A stretch of DNA of 64,000 nt from Molanna angustata (Eukaryota; Arthropoda; Insecta; Trichoptera; Molannidae). Under the pieces are notes generated by a model. The model made no database searches. It was not told the origin of the DNA and worked only from the letters and a program-made list of their open reading frames with translations. The translations under genes and the position numbers were made by a program. The stretch lies in NCBI GenBank assembly GCA_963576475.1, contig OY754981.1:31162132-31226131 (forward strand). The letters run 5' to 3'. This document shows, one piece after another, positions 35,321 through 48,374 of the stretch (its first letter is position 1; each line of letters starts with the position of its first letter).

Positions 35321-36331
35321 CGATATTCTGAGGCGCACAGTCGTGTCGCTGGATCGAACGAACCTCCAGGGCCGTATCTAACGCGTGCGTAGCCTGTTTG
35401 AAAAAGAAAAAAAAACATGACGAAATGTAGATTATTGGCAATCACCTTCAATTGATTAGATTATTATGTTTGTATTTTTTATTTCTTTTTTCACATCGTG
35501 TTTCGAATGTACCCGCCCTATGATGATGATAAAAAAAAGAAATAATTAATAAATAAAAAAAATATGTTCAGGTATTACTTTTTTTTTTTATACAGGTAAG
35601 TTAAAACATGTTTTTGGCATGAAACTGTATATATCATTTTTGATATTATTATTATTATTATTATTATTATGTATGCTGTATGTTTTCTGAATAAAAATAA
35701 AATAAAAATAATAAAAAATTGACTAACCGTCTGAGACGTTTCGACTGACTGTAAAATCAGAGTATTTATCTATTTTTAGAGTAATAATAATACAGAAATA
35801 TGACAATTTCGCTCCACAAATAATTAGTGCTCATTTACTCTGTCCCAGTTGATACTCTACAAGCGACGCGGTCCTGTGCTCAGGGGGAAACGTTGAGCTT
35901 GCCGTTGCCTTCTCTTTCGCACTCATAACCGCCGTCGAGTCGTATCAAAACACACCGCCGAAGAAGTTTTTTATTTTTCAGTGTGCAATCATTAATCGGT
36001 CATAAATGCATTACATCGACGGTTGTCTTATGAAAATAATATATAATACATTCATAATATAATAATAATAACATACAGTATCCGAGTGAGCCTCCACGTG
36101 TGCGACAGAGAGACGAATATATATATTATATGAAGGGAGGGGGTGAGGGGCGGAACTTGTCATATCAAACAACGGTGACGAGCAGTGGCGTTGCGCCGCA
36201 CTTACTCGACTTGCACTTTTTAACCAGACAAGACGCACACCACTTATTTTTGTCATCCATCGTTAATCCCCATTGAACTGCTTTAAAAAAATGAAAAAAA
36301 AAAAAAAAAAAACGTCGATACTGCTCTTGTT
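35321..36331. other. H4-H3 divergent spacer, H4-proximal part, unit C
   Basis: As in units A and B. No gene seen. Confidence 0.6.
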
Positions 36332-37174
36332 GTTTCGCATCACAACGAGATGGAGGCTCGCAGACTATTGCAATATGATTATGACAGACTTGTACTGTGG
36401 TCACATGATTATGGTCTGTTGATTAATGCCAAGGAAACCAAATTGATGCACATCCGTTCTCCAAGTATGGCAACGACGAATCTGTTACCAAGAATTGTCT
36501 CACATGATCACCAATGTATTCATAGAAATGTCGAGCTCCCCATCTCTTGTGATTGTCCGTGTATAGATGTTGTAAATAGTTTTGTATATTTAGGTTTAAC
36601 TATATATTATAGGTTTAAGTGGGATCTACGTGTAAATAAAATTTGTAAACGTTTGCGATCCATAGCTGGTAAGATATTTAGGATAAATTACTTTGTACCC
36701 ATGACCACACTCATACTAATATACAAGTCTTTGGCGGAATCTGTAATCAGATATGGTATATAAGTAGTTGGGTTAATTGCACCAATACCAATTTGAAAAA
36801 AGTCATGCTCGCACAAAAATCATTTCTGAGATTACTCGTTAAAAAAAATGTTTGTACCGCGGCGCGTAATAATATCTCACTTTATTTTAAAAAATTGAAT
36901 GTTTTATCCGCCAAAGGCTTGTTTTGGGAAAGAACGATCCTTGGCCAGTTTTTAAAGGACGAATATAAAGACAGACCGCAACACACGCATTACACTAGAT
37001 TTTAATTTAACGACGGATATGTAGTTCCAAAATACGGTAAGAGAACGCTAGAATATAATGTACCTAAATTGCTTAATATGATGCCGGCATCTATTAAAAA
37101 ATGCAAAAGCAATAACAATCTTAAATGACTGGTCAAGGAATGGCTATTGAGGTGTGGATTTATATATAATTAAC
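36332..37174 (+). pseudogene. Non-LTR RT remnant, unit C
   Basis: Same broken C-terminal RT fragment as in units A and B (frames 36350-36763 and 36793-37005), uninterrupted. It carries the CTG codon seen in unit A rather than the ATG of unit B. Confidence 0.75.
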
Positions 37175-37360
37175 AGATCACAAACGATTTTAATTTTTTC
37201 TCATTTCATTTATTTTGATTATTTTAAATAGATAAATATTGTAACATAGGAAGGAGTGTGTATTTGGAAGATCATCTTTGTGTGAAATTTGTATGTCTCT
37301 TTTTATTGTAATAATGTTGTTGTTATTTTTTTAAAGTATACATAGAATTTGTCTTGAGAA

Positions 37361-37394
37361 CACGCCAACAAGTCTAGAAATTAGACTTGGCGTG
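37361..37394. repeat. Inverted repeat upstream of H3, unit C
   Basis: Same bulged 13-bp hairpin as at 20117. Confidence 0.7.
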
Positions 37395-37499
37395 ACTCAG
37401 AATCATTATTTTATTTTTGTAGTACCTATGTTTTTTTTTTTTTTTTTTATTATTATTTTTCAATAAAAAAAAAAATTTAAAGCGATGTTTACAGATAAC

Positions 37500-37501
<2 letters not shown>

Positions 37502-37591
<90 letters not shown>
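37502..37591. repeat. (TG)n microsatellite upstream of H3, unit C
   Basis: About 45 TG copies. Confidence 0.97.
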
Positions 37592-37592
<1 letters not shown>

Positions 37593-37739
37593 ATGTAATA
37601 ACATATGTAATAAAATTTTAATAAAATAAAATAATATTTTTTTTTATGTATTTTGTAATTGTAACTGTTTGTAAAAATAAATAATTAGCTGTAGTTTTTT
37701 TAAAATTAAACAAATAAATTAATGAATGTGCTATAAACA

Positions 37740-37887
37740 CCAATGTCGATCTCGCGAATCACGTGGTTCTTTCAGAAGCGTACCACGTGACGTGATTTTC
37801 GTTAACGCCGACCAATGAGATGGGCTCATCCGACGAACCGGTCAATTCATATATATTTAAAGGCAGGGGGGAAAACGGCGCACCCAT
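37740..37887 (+). promoter_or_regulatory. H3 promoter of unit C, displaced by a LINE
   Basis: CCAAT, E-box and TATA elements (TATA 37850-37861) match unit B. At 37888, about 26 bp past the TATA box and close to the predicted start site, the LINE begins. The promoter is therefore positioned to transcribe the LINE rather than H3 directly. Confidence 0.85.
37875..37887. repeat. LINE target site duplication, left copy
   Basis: ACGGCGCACCCAT, repeated at 42781-42793; present once in the uninterrupted units B and D. Confidence 0.93.
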
Positions 37888-38388
37888 CACTTGTAAATTT
37901 ATATTCACCAGACACGGTTGTATTTGCATTCAATTTCGACTCACGCGGTTCCACAGGTTGCTTCCTTGGCTCCTGCGTTTTTAATAGCAAACTCGTTCAC
38001 CCACGATCCGCCCACGCGTCGGGGACAATTTAATAACTTTATATTAATTCATATTACAGTGTTACATTTAGTTACAGTGATTCAATACAGTGCTTTTTAT
38101 AAAATAGTGTGATATAAAACTAGTGTTATTTATATATTTATTTTCAGTGTTCATATATACAGTGCAGTTTTATCAAAGTGTTCGGTTTCCGTCTATCTCA
38201 CACAGACTCTCAACAACTATAAACTTTCATTCATTACCCAGTGCAGTGACCACAAAGAACGTTTAATACAGACAAATACTACTCTCTCCTCCAGGGTCGA
38301 GCACGCTCCCCTGGAGGCCACAAAAACCACAAAACAAACCACATAAACCACAAAACAAAACATTAAAACCCCGACATCCAAACTCACC

Positions 38389-39948
38389 ATGACTCTAACT
38401 AACCTTACTGTGTTAGACCTTCCCGCTCTCTTGGCCATCCAAGACGAGCGTCCCCTCACCGATGAAGAACTCGTCCTGGTAGGCAAAATTGTCTCCCAGG
38501 ACTTCGACGCCCGTAAGGCAATATGCCAATTTACCAAGTGGAAGATCCCTCTCCACCACACCCCCAGTAGCTCACCCCCCCCAAACTCACCACCCCCACC
38601 CTCACCCCCAATGTCAAACACCACAGCAGCCCCAATTCATACAAGGGACTCCTCCCCCTCAAATTCTGACAGTGACTCCAGTCCAGAATTCATGGACTGG
38701 GCCACCGTGGTGTCTTCTTCCAAAAGGAAAAGACACATACAAAAGACACCCTCTCCCACCCCCTCCACGTCCACCTCCCCCCGCAACACACCACCCCCCT
38801 CCAAAAAAATCTCCCCATCCGCCCCCTCCCCCACCCCCCCTTCGCCACTGCCCAGAACTTCCCCCCTCAAGCCCTCTGCTCCCCCTGTACCCCCCCGTCA
38901 GCCATCAGGCCCCAAAAACCCCCAAGTAGGAGGGAAAATCCCTCCCATTGTCCTCCACTCCAAGGACAATATCACTCGCCTCTTCAAAATATTTGAAGAG
39001 CGCGGGGTCGACTTCACCGCCCGGAACTCAGGCTCAAAAGTCCTGATCTCCGTCAAATCCTCCGACGCCTTCCGACGAGCGTCCAGAATCGTCGAAGATA
39101 CAAAAATTCCCTTCCACTCATTTCGTCTCCTTGAAGACAAACCCATCATGGCAGTAATAAGAGGAATCCCAGAGTCCATCTCCATTAATGAGCTCCTCGA
39201 GGCCCTCTCCCCAGACTTCCCCATCATCACAGCTCACAGAATGACCAAGGGCTCTTCAAAAATGGCCATGCCTCTCGTTCTCTTAAAACTTCAAAAGAAC
39301 GACGAAGGCAAAAAAATTTTCACAAATCTGAAACATGTCCTCCACCTCAGAGTTTCAGTCGAACCACTGAGAAAAAAGAACCATGTTGCTTCGCAGTGCC
39401 ATCGCTGCCAAGAATTCGGTCATACGGCCACCGGCTGTCACTGCCCACCAAAGTGCGTCAAGTGCGCTGGCCCTCACCACACTTCCGAGTGCAAGAAACC
39501 TCTTGACGTCCCCCCAAAATGTGCCAACTGTGACGGCCCACACACGGCAAATTATAAAGCTTGCCCAAAATACCCCCGCTTGGCAACTGCCCCCCACCGC
39601 CCCACACCAACCCCCCGCACAACAGCCCCTCACCCAAGTACCAATCCTATCCCATCGCTGATGGACCTCCCAATTCGTCCCCCCCTACAGACTGCACCCA
39701 TCCCCCAACAAGTCATCCCCCCCCCCACACACCCAACATCAACGATACAAGCTCCCACCCAAAACACACACACCCGCCCACAACAACAGCCACCACACGC
39801 ACACCACAACAGCACCCTGCCCCCTCCCCTCTTGAATCACGCAGCACACACCGCAGCTCTAAGGCAGGCCACCCTAGAGTTGCAACACCTCATCCAACTG
39901 GCTAATACCACATTACACAAGATCCTCCCACTACTCAACTATGCATAG
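38389..39948 (+). CDS. LINE ORF1 (Gag-like RNA-binding protein)
   Basis: 519 residues. The N-terminal part (about 50-185) is Ser/Pro-rich and low-complexity. A middle globular part (about 185-330) resembles the RRM-like region of Jockey ORF1 (IVLHSKDNITRLFKIFEERG, PIMAVIRGIPESISINELLE). Then come Cys/His knuckles (CHRCQEFGHTATGC, CVKCAGPHHTSEC, CANCDGPHTANYKAC), followed by a Pro/Thr/His-rich tail. It should bind LINE RNA in a ribonucleoprotein particle. Starts at the first ATG in an ACCATGAC context. Its stop TAG lies inside the first codons of ORF2. Confidence 0.9.
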   Translation: MTLTNLTVLDLPALLAIQDERPLTDEELVLVGKIVSQDFDARKAICQFTKWKIPLHHTPSSSPPPNSPPPPSPPMSNTTAAPIHTRDSSPSNSDSDSSPEFMDWATVVSSSKRKRHIQKTPSPTPSTSTSPRNTPPPSKKISPSAPSPTPPSPLPRTSPLKPSAPPVPPRQPSGPKNPQVGGKIPPIVLHSKDNITRLFKIFEERGVDFTARNSGSKVLISVKSSDAFRRASRIVEDTKIPFHSFRLLEDKPIMAVIRGIPESISINELLEALSPDFPIITAHRMTKGSSKMAMPLVLLKLQKNDEGKKIFTNLKHVLHLRVSVEPLRKKNHVASQCHRCQEFGHTATGCHCPPKCVKCAGPHHTSECKKPLDVPPKCANCDGPHTANYKACPKYPRLATAPHRPTPTPRTTAPHPSTNPIPSLMDLPIRPPLQTAPIPQQVIPPPTHPTSTIQAPTQNTHTRPQQQPPHAHHNSTLPPPLLNHAAHTAALRQATLELQHLIQLANTTLHKILPLLNYA

Positions 39949-42656
39949 AGCAAGGAGACCAGCAAATCTGCAAACTGCCTACTGGAACGCCGGTGGGCAA
40001 GTAAAACATCATAAAGCAGAGATCGAGATCTTTCTGTCAGACTACAGCATAGACATACTCTTCATTACAGAAACTTTCCTCAAACCCAGCCAACGCTTCA
40101 GTCTCCGAAACTACATAGTTTACCGGGACGACAGACTCCACGCGCGGGGCGGCGGCACCGCCATTCTCATCAAAAACTCCCTCGACCATTGCCACCTCCT
40201 CTCTCCACAACTGGCAAATCTCGAAACAACCACAATTGTGGTCAACACCCTCAACTCGGGTCCCCTCAAAATGATCTCCGCCTACCTTCCGCCCTCAAAA
40301 ACCTTCGACTTCGGAGAACTTGACTCCCTCCTCTCAGGCAACATACCTTCTATCATCGCTGGTGACTTCAACGCCAAACATAAACAATGGTCATGCACCT
40401 CAAACAACACAAGAGGCAGACAGCTTCACAGATACAGTCTCTCCTCCAACTGTATAGTCGCAGGACCCTCCGTCTCCACCACAGTACGCACCCATCCCAC
40501 CAACCGCAATATAATCGACCTGGTCATTATGAAAAACACCACCCAGACATTTACCCTTCAAACGATCAACGAACTCTCCTCTGACCACCTACCAGTTCTC
40601 TTCTTCCTATCAGACAACTCCACCCCAATTGACCCCAACCAGACAACGAGAAACATTACTTCTTGGGAAAAATTCTCAGCATCTCTAGAAAACTCCATTA
40701 CAGTTCCTACAGCCATTTCCTCTCCATCAAACATCGACTTGGAGATCGACAAATTTTCAAATGCCATTAAGACCGCTCTAAAAGAATCCTCAAAGACATT
40801 ACCTTCCGATCCCCTTCACCCTGACATCCCAAAAGACATCAAGGACCTCATAAAACAAAAAAACAAATCCCGTAAAACATGGCAAACCACTCAATACCCC
40901 CCCGACAAAACCATCTTCAACCGACTCAATAAATCGGTCAAGACAGCCCTCCAAACCCTCAGAAACGAGAACTGGCAAACATTCCTCTCCCAACTTGACG
41001 ACAACCCCGAGCAAAAGTGGAAAATCGTCAAAAGCCTCCGAAAACCCTCCACCAGCATTACCGCTCTCTCGGGTGGCCCTACTGGTAAAGCCTACTCCGC
41101 TCAAGACCGTGCCGAGCTCTTCGCCGACACCCTCGAGCAAACTTTCACCCCCTTCACTGACCGTGACAACACCCAACATGTCACCATGGTAAATTCCACA
41201 GTTTCAAATTACCTCTCCGAACCCCTACCCCCACAAGAACAACAAATCCCTTTCACTACCCCCACTGAAATAAGAAAAGTGGTGAAATCCTTAAAAAACA
41301 AGAAAGCCGCTGGCCCAGACGCAATCAACAATCGCACCATAAAAGCCCTTCCCCGTAAGGGTATCTGCACCCTCACGGCCATCTTCAATGCCTCTCTGAG
41401 GCTCCAGTACTTCCCAACAGAATTCAAAAAAGCAGACATCATCATGATCCCCAAACCCGGCAAACCCCCTTCAAACCCTTCTAATTACCGCCCCATCAGC
41501 CTGCTGTCGTCTTTAGGAAAGGTCTTCGAAAAACTCATACTCTCCCGGCTCGATACACAATACAAAACACTCAATTTAATACCAGACACTCAACACGGTT
41601 TCAGGCAATCCCACTCTACCACTCACCAACTTCTAAGAGTCGTCGAACAAATCACAGAAGCCTTCAACAAAAATCAAGTCACCGCAGTTCTCTCCCTCGA
41701 CGTCGCCAAAGCTTTCGACTCTGTATGGCACGAGGGTCTTCTTTTCAAACTAATCCAAGCTGGCCTCTCACGCCCCATGACTCACCTATTAAAATCATTC
41801 CTTTCTGACCGCACATTCAGAGTCAGAGTGTGTGGAACATACTCCACGGTACGCCCCATAAAATCGGGAGTTCCCCAAGGTTCGACACTCTCCCCGCCTC
41901 TATACAACGGATTCACCTCCGACATCCCCATCCCTGACAACAGACTGGTCATGACTGCACAATACGCCGACGATCAAGCAATCCTGTCAACTTCATTCAA
42001 ACCGAAATTCGCCTCAATACGAGCCCAATCATACATCCTAACACTTGAAAAGTATCTCACAGACTGGCGCATTCAAGTGAACCCCACAAAAAGTATTTCC
42101 GTCTTGTTCACCAAAAAAATATCCCCCCTCCCCCCCCCCTCTCTGCCTCTTTGGCACCCAAATTCCATGGTCAGACCACCTTAAATATCTCGGACTCACA
42201 CTGGACAAATCCCTTACGTGGAAACCCCACATCTCTGACATACGGAAAAAAGCCATCGGCTCGCTCGCTGCTCTCTACCCGCTCCTCTGCAGAAACAGCA
42301 AGCTATCCGTAGACAACAAATTACACATATACAAAGCTGTTATCAGACCGTCCCTCACGTACGCAGCTCCCATCTGGGGAACAGCTGCCGCATCACACAT
42401 ATACAAATTGCAAGTAGTGCAGAACAAGGCGATACGCATCATTTTAGACGCTCCCTGGTTCGTGCGCAACGCGCAATTACTCAAAGAGACTGACCTCCCC
42501 CTCATATCAGACTTCATCAGACAACTAGCCGAAACCTTCTACTCGGGACTTCCATCACACCCGAATTCGTCAATCAGCTGCCTCTCAGCATATGACCCAA
42601 ACACGATCTTTAAACACAAAAGACCAAAATTGATCTTAGCCCGCCCACCTTCTTAA
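39941..42656 (+). pseudogene. LINE ORF2: endonuclease-reverse transcriptase, one frameshift
   Basis: The first frame (39941-42184) has an APE-type endonuclease (QTAYWNAGGQV, LFITETFL, GDFNAKH, SSDHLPVLF) and a reverse transcriptase (LSLDVAKAFDSVWHEGL, SGVPQGSTLSPPLYNG, AQYADDQAILST). At a run of 10 C (42130-42139) the phase changes. The thumb and C-terminal part (KYLGLTL, AVIRPSLTYAAPIWG, NKAIRIILDAPW) continues in another frame to a stop at 42654. No other break is visible, so a one-base slip in the homopolymer, real or from sequencing, is the only lesion. All catalytic motifs lie before it. Confidence 0.88.
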
Positions 42657-42780
42657 TCTCAGCCTCAATCGTGCTACAAAACTAAAACAACACATTCATT
42701 AACATTTCATAACACATACGAAGGATTAAGAGGTCCAACACGAGGACCTGGAGATCCGAAAACAAACTCACTCTACACTG

Positions 42781-42793
42781 ACGGCGCACCCAT
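42781..42793. repeat. LINE target site duplication, right copy
   Basis: ACGGCGCACCCAT, which begins the remaining H3 5' UTR. Confidence 0.93.
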
Positions 42794-42840
42794 AACCATT
42801 CACAGCGTTCGTTTTGAGATTACCCAGACAGAAATTGTGA

Positions 42841-43257
<417 letters not shown>

Positions 43258-43350
43258 GTCCTGCTATTTGACAAAAAATATATCGATAATAGCATGGTAT
43301 CGACACCTACACCACCTTGTCTGCGCGAATGAATATATTTATTTACAAAA

Positions 43351-43366
43351 GGCCCTTTTCAGGGCC
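43351..43366 (+). terminator. Histone mRNA 3' stem-loop, H3 unit C
   Basis: GGCCCTTTTCAGGGCC; would also be the first 3' end signal for any transcript that crosses the LINE and H3. Confidence 0.95.
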
Positions 43367-43721
43367 GCAATACTGTATTTTATATCTCTTATGGCTGTAA
43401 CATGACTTTGCGGCATACCGATGGATGGACGGATGAATCAATAAAAGTTGATCCCAATAACAAACAACGCATCAAACGACAATAGTTTTGTCTGTATCAC
43501 CGAATGAAATGAACCAACGATTGTGTTATTTTTTACTCCGCATTATTTATTTATTTTTATTTTATCTTCTTTCGTGTCAGCAAACGCATTTAAATAATTT
43601 TCTGCCAGTGCCTAGCAACGTTAATAGCACAATCATTGCCCACCATAAGATCGTGCATAGTGCATTTGACTGGACTTGAGGGGCAGCTGCACAGATGTAT
43701 ATGTTAAATAAAATATTCATT

Positions 43722-44044
43722 CGCCACGTCCCTCACGGGGTAGGCAGCAGAGAGAAACGAACGCCACATTTATCTGTCTCGAACACATTCATCGCCCATT
43801 TCCAAAATGCGAACAGACCGTTGGATATCATGTACAAAAACAACGCGAATAGGCGCACGCTTCTACACAGCTAGTGTTATTATATGCGTTTAATATTAAA
43901 GGACCTTCAACATATACGAACAAGTCGCTTCTCGAACTCCTTTATTAATACAGCAGCCCGACTGTGCAACGATCTTCCGAATTCTGTGTTTCCACCTACG
44001 TACAACCCGGGTCTTTTTAAAATCCGAATCAATAAACTCTTCTA
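43722..44044 (+). pseudogene. Second LINE remnant, unit C, cut by the gap
   Basis: Same fragment as at 7190, running into the assembly gap before its poly(A) tail. Confidence 0.7.
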
Positions 44045-44244
44045 NNNNNNNNNNNNNNNNNNNNNNNNNNNNNNNNNNNNNNNNNNNNNNNNNNNNNNNN
44101 NNNNNNNNNNNNNNNNNNNNNNNNNNNNNNNNNNNNNNNNNNNNNNNNNNNNNNNNNNNNNNNNNNNNNNNNNNNNNNNNNNNNNNNNNNNNNNNNNNNN
44201 NNNNNNNNNNNNNNNNNNNNNNNNNNNNNNNNNNNNNNNNNNNN
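44045..44244. other. Assembly gap (200 N)
   Basis: Exactly 200 N, a typical placeholder for a scaffold join of unknown size. The histone units change orientation across it. Confidence 0.99.
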
Positions 44245-44245
44245 A

Positions 44246-44527
<282 letters not shown>

Positions 44528-44579
44528 ATAATAACGACGACAACAACAACAAGCAGCAGCAAGCGACGGCAAATAAAAA

Positions 44580-44595
44580 GGCCCTTTTCAGGGCC
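44580..44595 (+). terminator. Histone mRNA 3' stem-loop, H4 unit D
   Basis: GGCCCTTTTCAGGGCC. Confidence 0.95.
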
Positions 44596-45003
44596 ACAAA
44601 ACGTTTCTTGCGTATCTCAATTTCGAAGTACATAAATACACGCGATAGTCGATGCCCCTTGTAATTGAATCTTTTCAGACGCGCCTTTTTAAATGTATTC
44701 ATTATCTCCGGGTAGGTAGGTAGGTAGGTAGGTAAGTGAGGAGTTTCATTGGTATGATTTAATTTAATTTTCGTCCTTTGATTTTGTACCTAACCTACCT
44801 GAGGTTGTTGACAAATTGATCGTTCGTATTGTTTCAACTGTGAATAGTTGTATTGGTGCACGTTTAATTTTATTGCTTTGTATATTATTTTATTGTCGCT
44901 GTTTTGTATCCAAAATAAATAAATAGATAAATTATTTGTTTACCTATATTATTTCAGAAAAACAAACACAAATAACAAAAGAAAAAAAAATGTTGAGATA
45001 GGT
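44596..45003. other. H4-H1 spacer, unit D, left of LTR element
   Basis: Reverse complement of the AT-rich H1-H4 spacer of other units, including the GGTA-type repeat near 44710-44735. No gene seen. Confidence 0.6.
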
Positions 45004-45007
45004 ACCT

Positions 45008-46469
45008 TGAAACGCCCGGAAATTAGACCGAACTGATTATCAGTCTAATCCGGGGTCCAAGAGGGCGGAACAGTGAAACACCGGTTATTATAATTTAATT
45101 ATTTATTATTATAAATGAAATACAAAAAGAATTTTTTCTTTATTATACCAGCAATAATACACTGTCTTAATCTAAATACAAACTAGTGATCTTGATACGA
45201 TTTTAATCTTAAAAAAAATCTAATCTTAATCTAGTCTTAATCTTATCTTAATCTTATCTAAATCTTATCTTAATCGTATCTTAATCTTATCTTAATCTTA
45301 TCTTAATCTTAAACCAATCTTAATCTTATCTTAATCTAATCTGTCGCGTGCGTGGGCGCAGCCCGAGATGCTGATCAGCAGGCGCAGGGGCGCTGGCAGT
45401 CGATCGGGCGCGGAGGGCGCAGCCCGATATGCAGATCAGCAGGCGCAGTGGTGTTGGCAGTCGATCGGGCGCGGAGGGCGCAGCCCGAGATGCAGATCAG
45501 CAGGTGCAGGGGCGCTGGCAGTCGATCGGGCGCGGAGGGCGCAGCCCGAGATGCATGTCGGCCGTTGTAGGGGTGCTGGCAGTCGATCGGGCGCGGAGGG
45601 CGCAGCCCGAGATGCAGGTCAGCGAGTGCAGGGGTGCTGTTAGTCGATCGGGCGCGTAAGGCGCTGCCCGAGATGCAGATCAGCAGGTGCAGGGACGCTG
45701 GCAGTCGATCGGGCGCGGAGGGCGCAGCCCGAGATGCAGGTCGGCCGGTGCAGGGGCGCTGGCAGTCGATCGGGCGCGGAGGGCGCAGCCCGAGATGCAG
45801 GTCGGCCGGTGCAGGGGCGCTGGCAGTCGATCGGGCGCGGAGGGCGCAGCCCGAGACGCAGGCGGCCGGTGCAGGGGCGCTGCAGGTCAGCAGGTCACGT
45901 CTTCAGGTGGCGTGGTACTCTCCATCATCAGGCAGACGTCAGGAGGGGGCAGCACGTCTTCGTGTGATTCCTGGTGGTTCTTCCTGATTGCTGGTAGAGG
46001 AGTTGCTGGCTTGCTGTTGTTCAGCTTACTCGATGGTACTCTTCAGCACCAGGCAGACGTCAGGAGGGGGCAGCACGGCTTCGTGCGATTCCTGGTGGTC
46101 CTTCCTGGATGCTTGAAGAGGAGTTGCTGGCTTGCAGTAGTGGCGCTAACTAACTATGTATGAGAATTGGTCCTGCTTTTATAGTTGACTGTGGCGCAGT
46201 TTATAATTGAATGTGACGCAGTCCCGTTATTCATTCATTGGTTCTAAATCAGAACGGGACATTTGATTGGTTGAGCCTGATTTTTCCACGTCGTACTTGT
46301 TGTTGAATCAGCCGGTCATGTGGAATTTTCTTGTTTCATCCGGCCTCGGGTGGTTTAAACCGGTTTGAGCTCTGTGCTCGCGTTCATTGATGACATTGGT
46401 GTTTACTTTTTTTTAGTCATTGGTGTTCGTAGCAGTTTCGACCACGGCCACTCAAAACCGAACGCATCA
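45008..46469 (-). repeat. 3' LTR (element orientation), unit D element
   Basis: 1462 bp; the outer end reads TGAAACGCCCGG, a variant of the TGACACGCCCGG seen in the A/B element. Contains a 61-bp-period array (about 45350-45890). Confidence 0.9.
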
Positions 46470-46950
46470 ATCCTCCCCACTTTCTTGGCCGTTGGTCGGG
46501 GTGGTTTCCAATCCATCCCAAGGCGGTGGAGCAAGATTGATCCGGTATTCAAATCCTTTTCGGAATTTATTATTGCAGATGGTGATTCGAGGTCTCAGGC
46601 AAGAATCTCTGCTGCTCTTGGTGAGTCTGCCACCATCTCTTTGCGAAATCCCTGGCGTTTTTGTTAAGATTTTCAACTTGTCTCATAGGTGAGGTTGGCA
46701 GATGGTGGTGACTTTGTTGTGGGCGCCACTGGGTCTTATCCCGAACCCAGAAACGGATATGGATTTGTTTCTGTGGAAACGGAAGAGTCCAGATTCAGAC
46801 TCTTCTCCCGTTGCTTCGCGGATAGTTTTTATTTTTATAATTATTATTATTATTTTTTTTTTTTTTTAACCGGCATTTTCACTTATTTCATTTTTCTCAG
46901 GGTCAAGGTTCTTTTCTCTTTTGCTAAGAGTCCCACTGCTGGGCGCCAAT
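46470..46950 (-). pseudogene. Residual gag/pol interior, unit D element
   Basis: Polypurine tract at 46470-46486, vestigial Pol end, gag-like middle and gag start (minus strand) as in the A/B element, riddled with stops. Primer binding region at 46930-46948 reads TGGCGCCCAGCAGTGGGAC on the minus strand, unlike the tRNA-Lys match of the A/B copy. Confidence 0.75.
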
Positions 46951-48370
46951 TGAAACGCCCGGAAATTAGACCGAACTGATTATCAGTCTAATCCGGGGTC
47001 CAAGAGGGCGGAACAGTGAAACACCGGTTATTATAATTTAATTATTTAATTATTTATTATTATAAATGAAATACAAAAAGAATTTTTTCTTTATTATACC
47101 AGCAATAATACACTGTCTTAATCTAAATACAAACTAGTGATCTTGATACGATTTTAATCTTAAAAAAAATCTAATCTTAATCTAGTCTTAATCTTATCTT
47201 AATCTTATCTAAATCTTATCTTAATCGTATCTTAATCTTATCTTAATCTTATCTTAATCTTAAACCAATCTTAATCTAATCTTAATCTTATCTTAATCTA
47301 ATCTGTCGCGTGCGTGGGCGCAGCCCGAGATGCTGATCAGCAGGCGCAGGGGCGCTGGCAGTCGATCGGGCGCGGAGGGCGCAGCCCGATATGCAGATCA
47401 GCAGGCGCAGTGGTGTTGGCAGTCGATCGGGCGCGTAAGGCGCTGCCCGAGATGCAGATCAGCAGGTGCAGGGACGCTGGCAGTCGATCGGGCGCGGAGG
47501 GCGCAGCCCGAGATGCAGGTCGGCCGGTGCAGGGGCGCTGGCAGTCGATCGGGCGCGTAAGGCGCTGCCCGAGATGCAGATCAGCAGGTGCAGGGACGCT
47601 GGCAGTCGATCGGGCGCGGAGGGCGCAGCCCGAGATGCAGGTCGGCCGGTGCAGGGGCGCTGGCAGTCGATCGGGCGCGGAGGGCGCAGCCCGAGATGCA
47701 GGTCGGCCGGTGCAGGGGCGCTGGCAGTCGATCGGGCGCGGAGGGCGCAGCCCGAGACACAGGCGGCCGGTGCAGGGGCGCTGCAGGTCAGCAGGTCACG
47801 TCTTCAGGTGGCGTGGTACTCTCCAGCATCAGGCAGACGTCAGGAGGGGGCAGCACGTCTTCGTGTGATTCCTGGTGGTTCTTCCTGATTGCTGGTAGAG
47901 GAGTTGCTGGCTTGCTGTTGTTCAGCTTACTCGATGGTACTCTTCAGCACCAGGCAGACGTCAGGAGGGGGCAGCACGGCTTCGTGCGATTCCTGGTGGT
48001 CCTTCCTGGATGCTTGAAGAGGAGTTGCTGGCTTGCAGTAGTGGCGCTAACTAACTATGTATGAGAATTGGTCCTGCTTTTATAGTTGACTGTGGCGCAG
48101 TTTATAATTGAATGTGACGCAGTCCCGTTATTCATTCATTGGTTCTAAATCAGAACGGGACATTTGATTGGTTGAGCCTGATTTTTCCACGTCGTACTTG
48201 TTGTTGAATCAGCCGGTCATGTGGAATTTTCTTGTTTCATCCGGCCTCGGGTGGTTTAAACCGGTTTGAGCTCTGTGCTCGCGTTCATTGATGACATTGG
48301 TGTTTACTTTTTTTTAGTCATTGGTGTTCGTAGCAGTTTCGACCACGGCCACTCAAAACCGAACGCATCA
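46951..48370 (-). repeat. 5' LTR (element orientation), unit D element
   Basis: 1420 bp, with a 61-bp-period array (about 47310-47790) arranged differently from the other LTR. Confidence 0.9.
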
Positions 48371-48374
48371 ACCT

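Larger units (their letters stand above)
37888..42780 (+). mobile_element. Jockey-like non-LTR retrotransposon in H3 promoter
   Basis: 4893 bp, flanked by a perfect 13-bp duplication. It has a 5' UTR of about 500 bp (37888-38388), ORF1 and ORF2 overlapping by 8 nt, and a 124-bp 3' UTR ending CTCTACACTG with no poly(A) or simple-repeat tail. Both ORFs and the UTR look complete, so this is a near full-length copy in the same orientation as H3. Clade assignment rests on ORF1 zinc knuckles plus an APE endonuclease and RT without RNase H. The missing tail is unusual for Jockey. Confidence 0.93.
45004..48374 (-). mobile_element. Non-autonomous LTR retrotransposon, unit D
   Basis: Same family as 9930-13871, on the minus strand. 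LTRs 45008-46469 and 46951-48370, interior 481 bp, duplication ACCT (45004-45007, 48371-48374), confirmed by the single ACCT in the empty site of other units. No coding capacity. The LTRs are 1462 and 1420 bp and differ by rearranged 61-bp repeat copies and a small AT-rich indel, so either the copy is older than the A/B one or its LTR arrays changed during replication. Confidence 0.92.
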
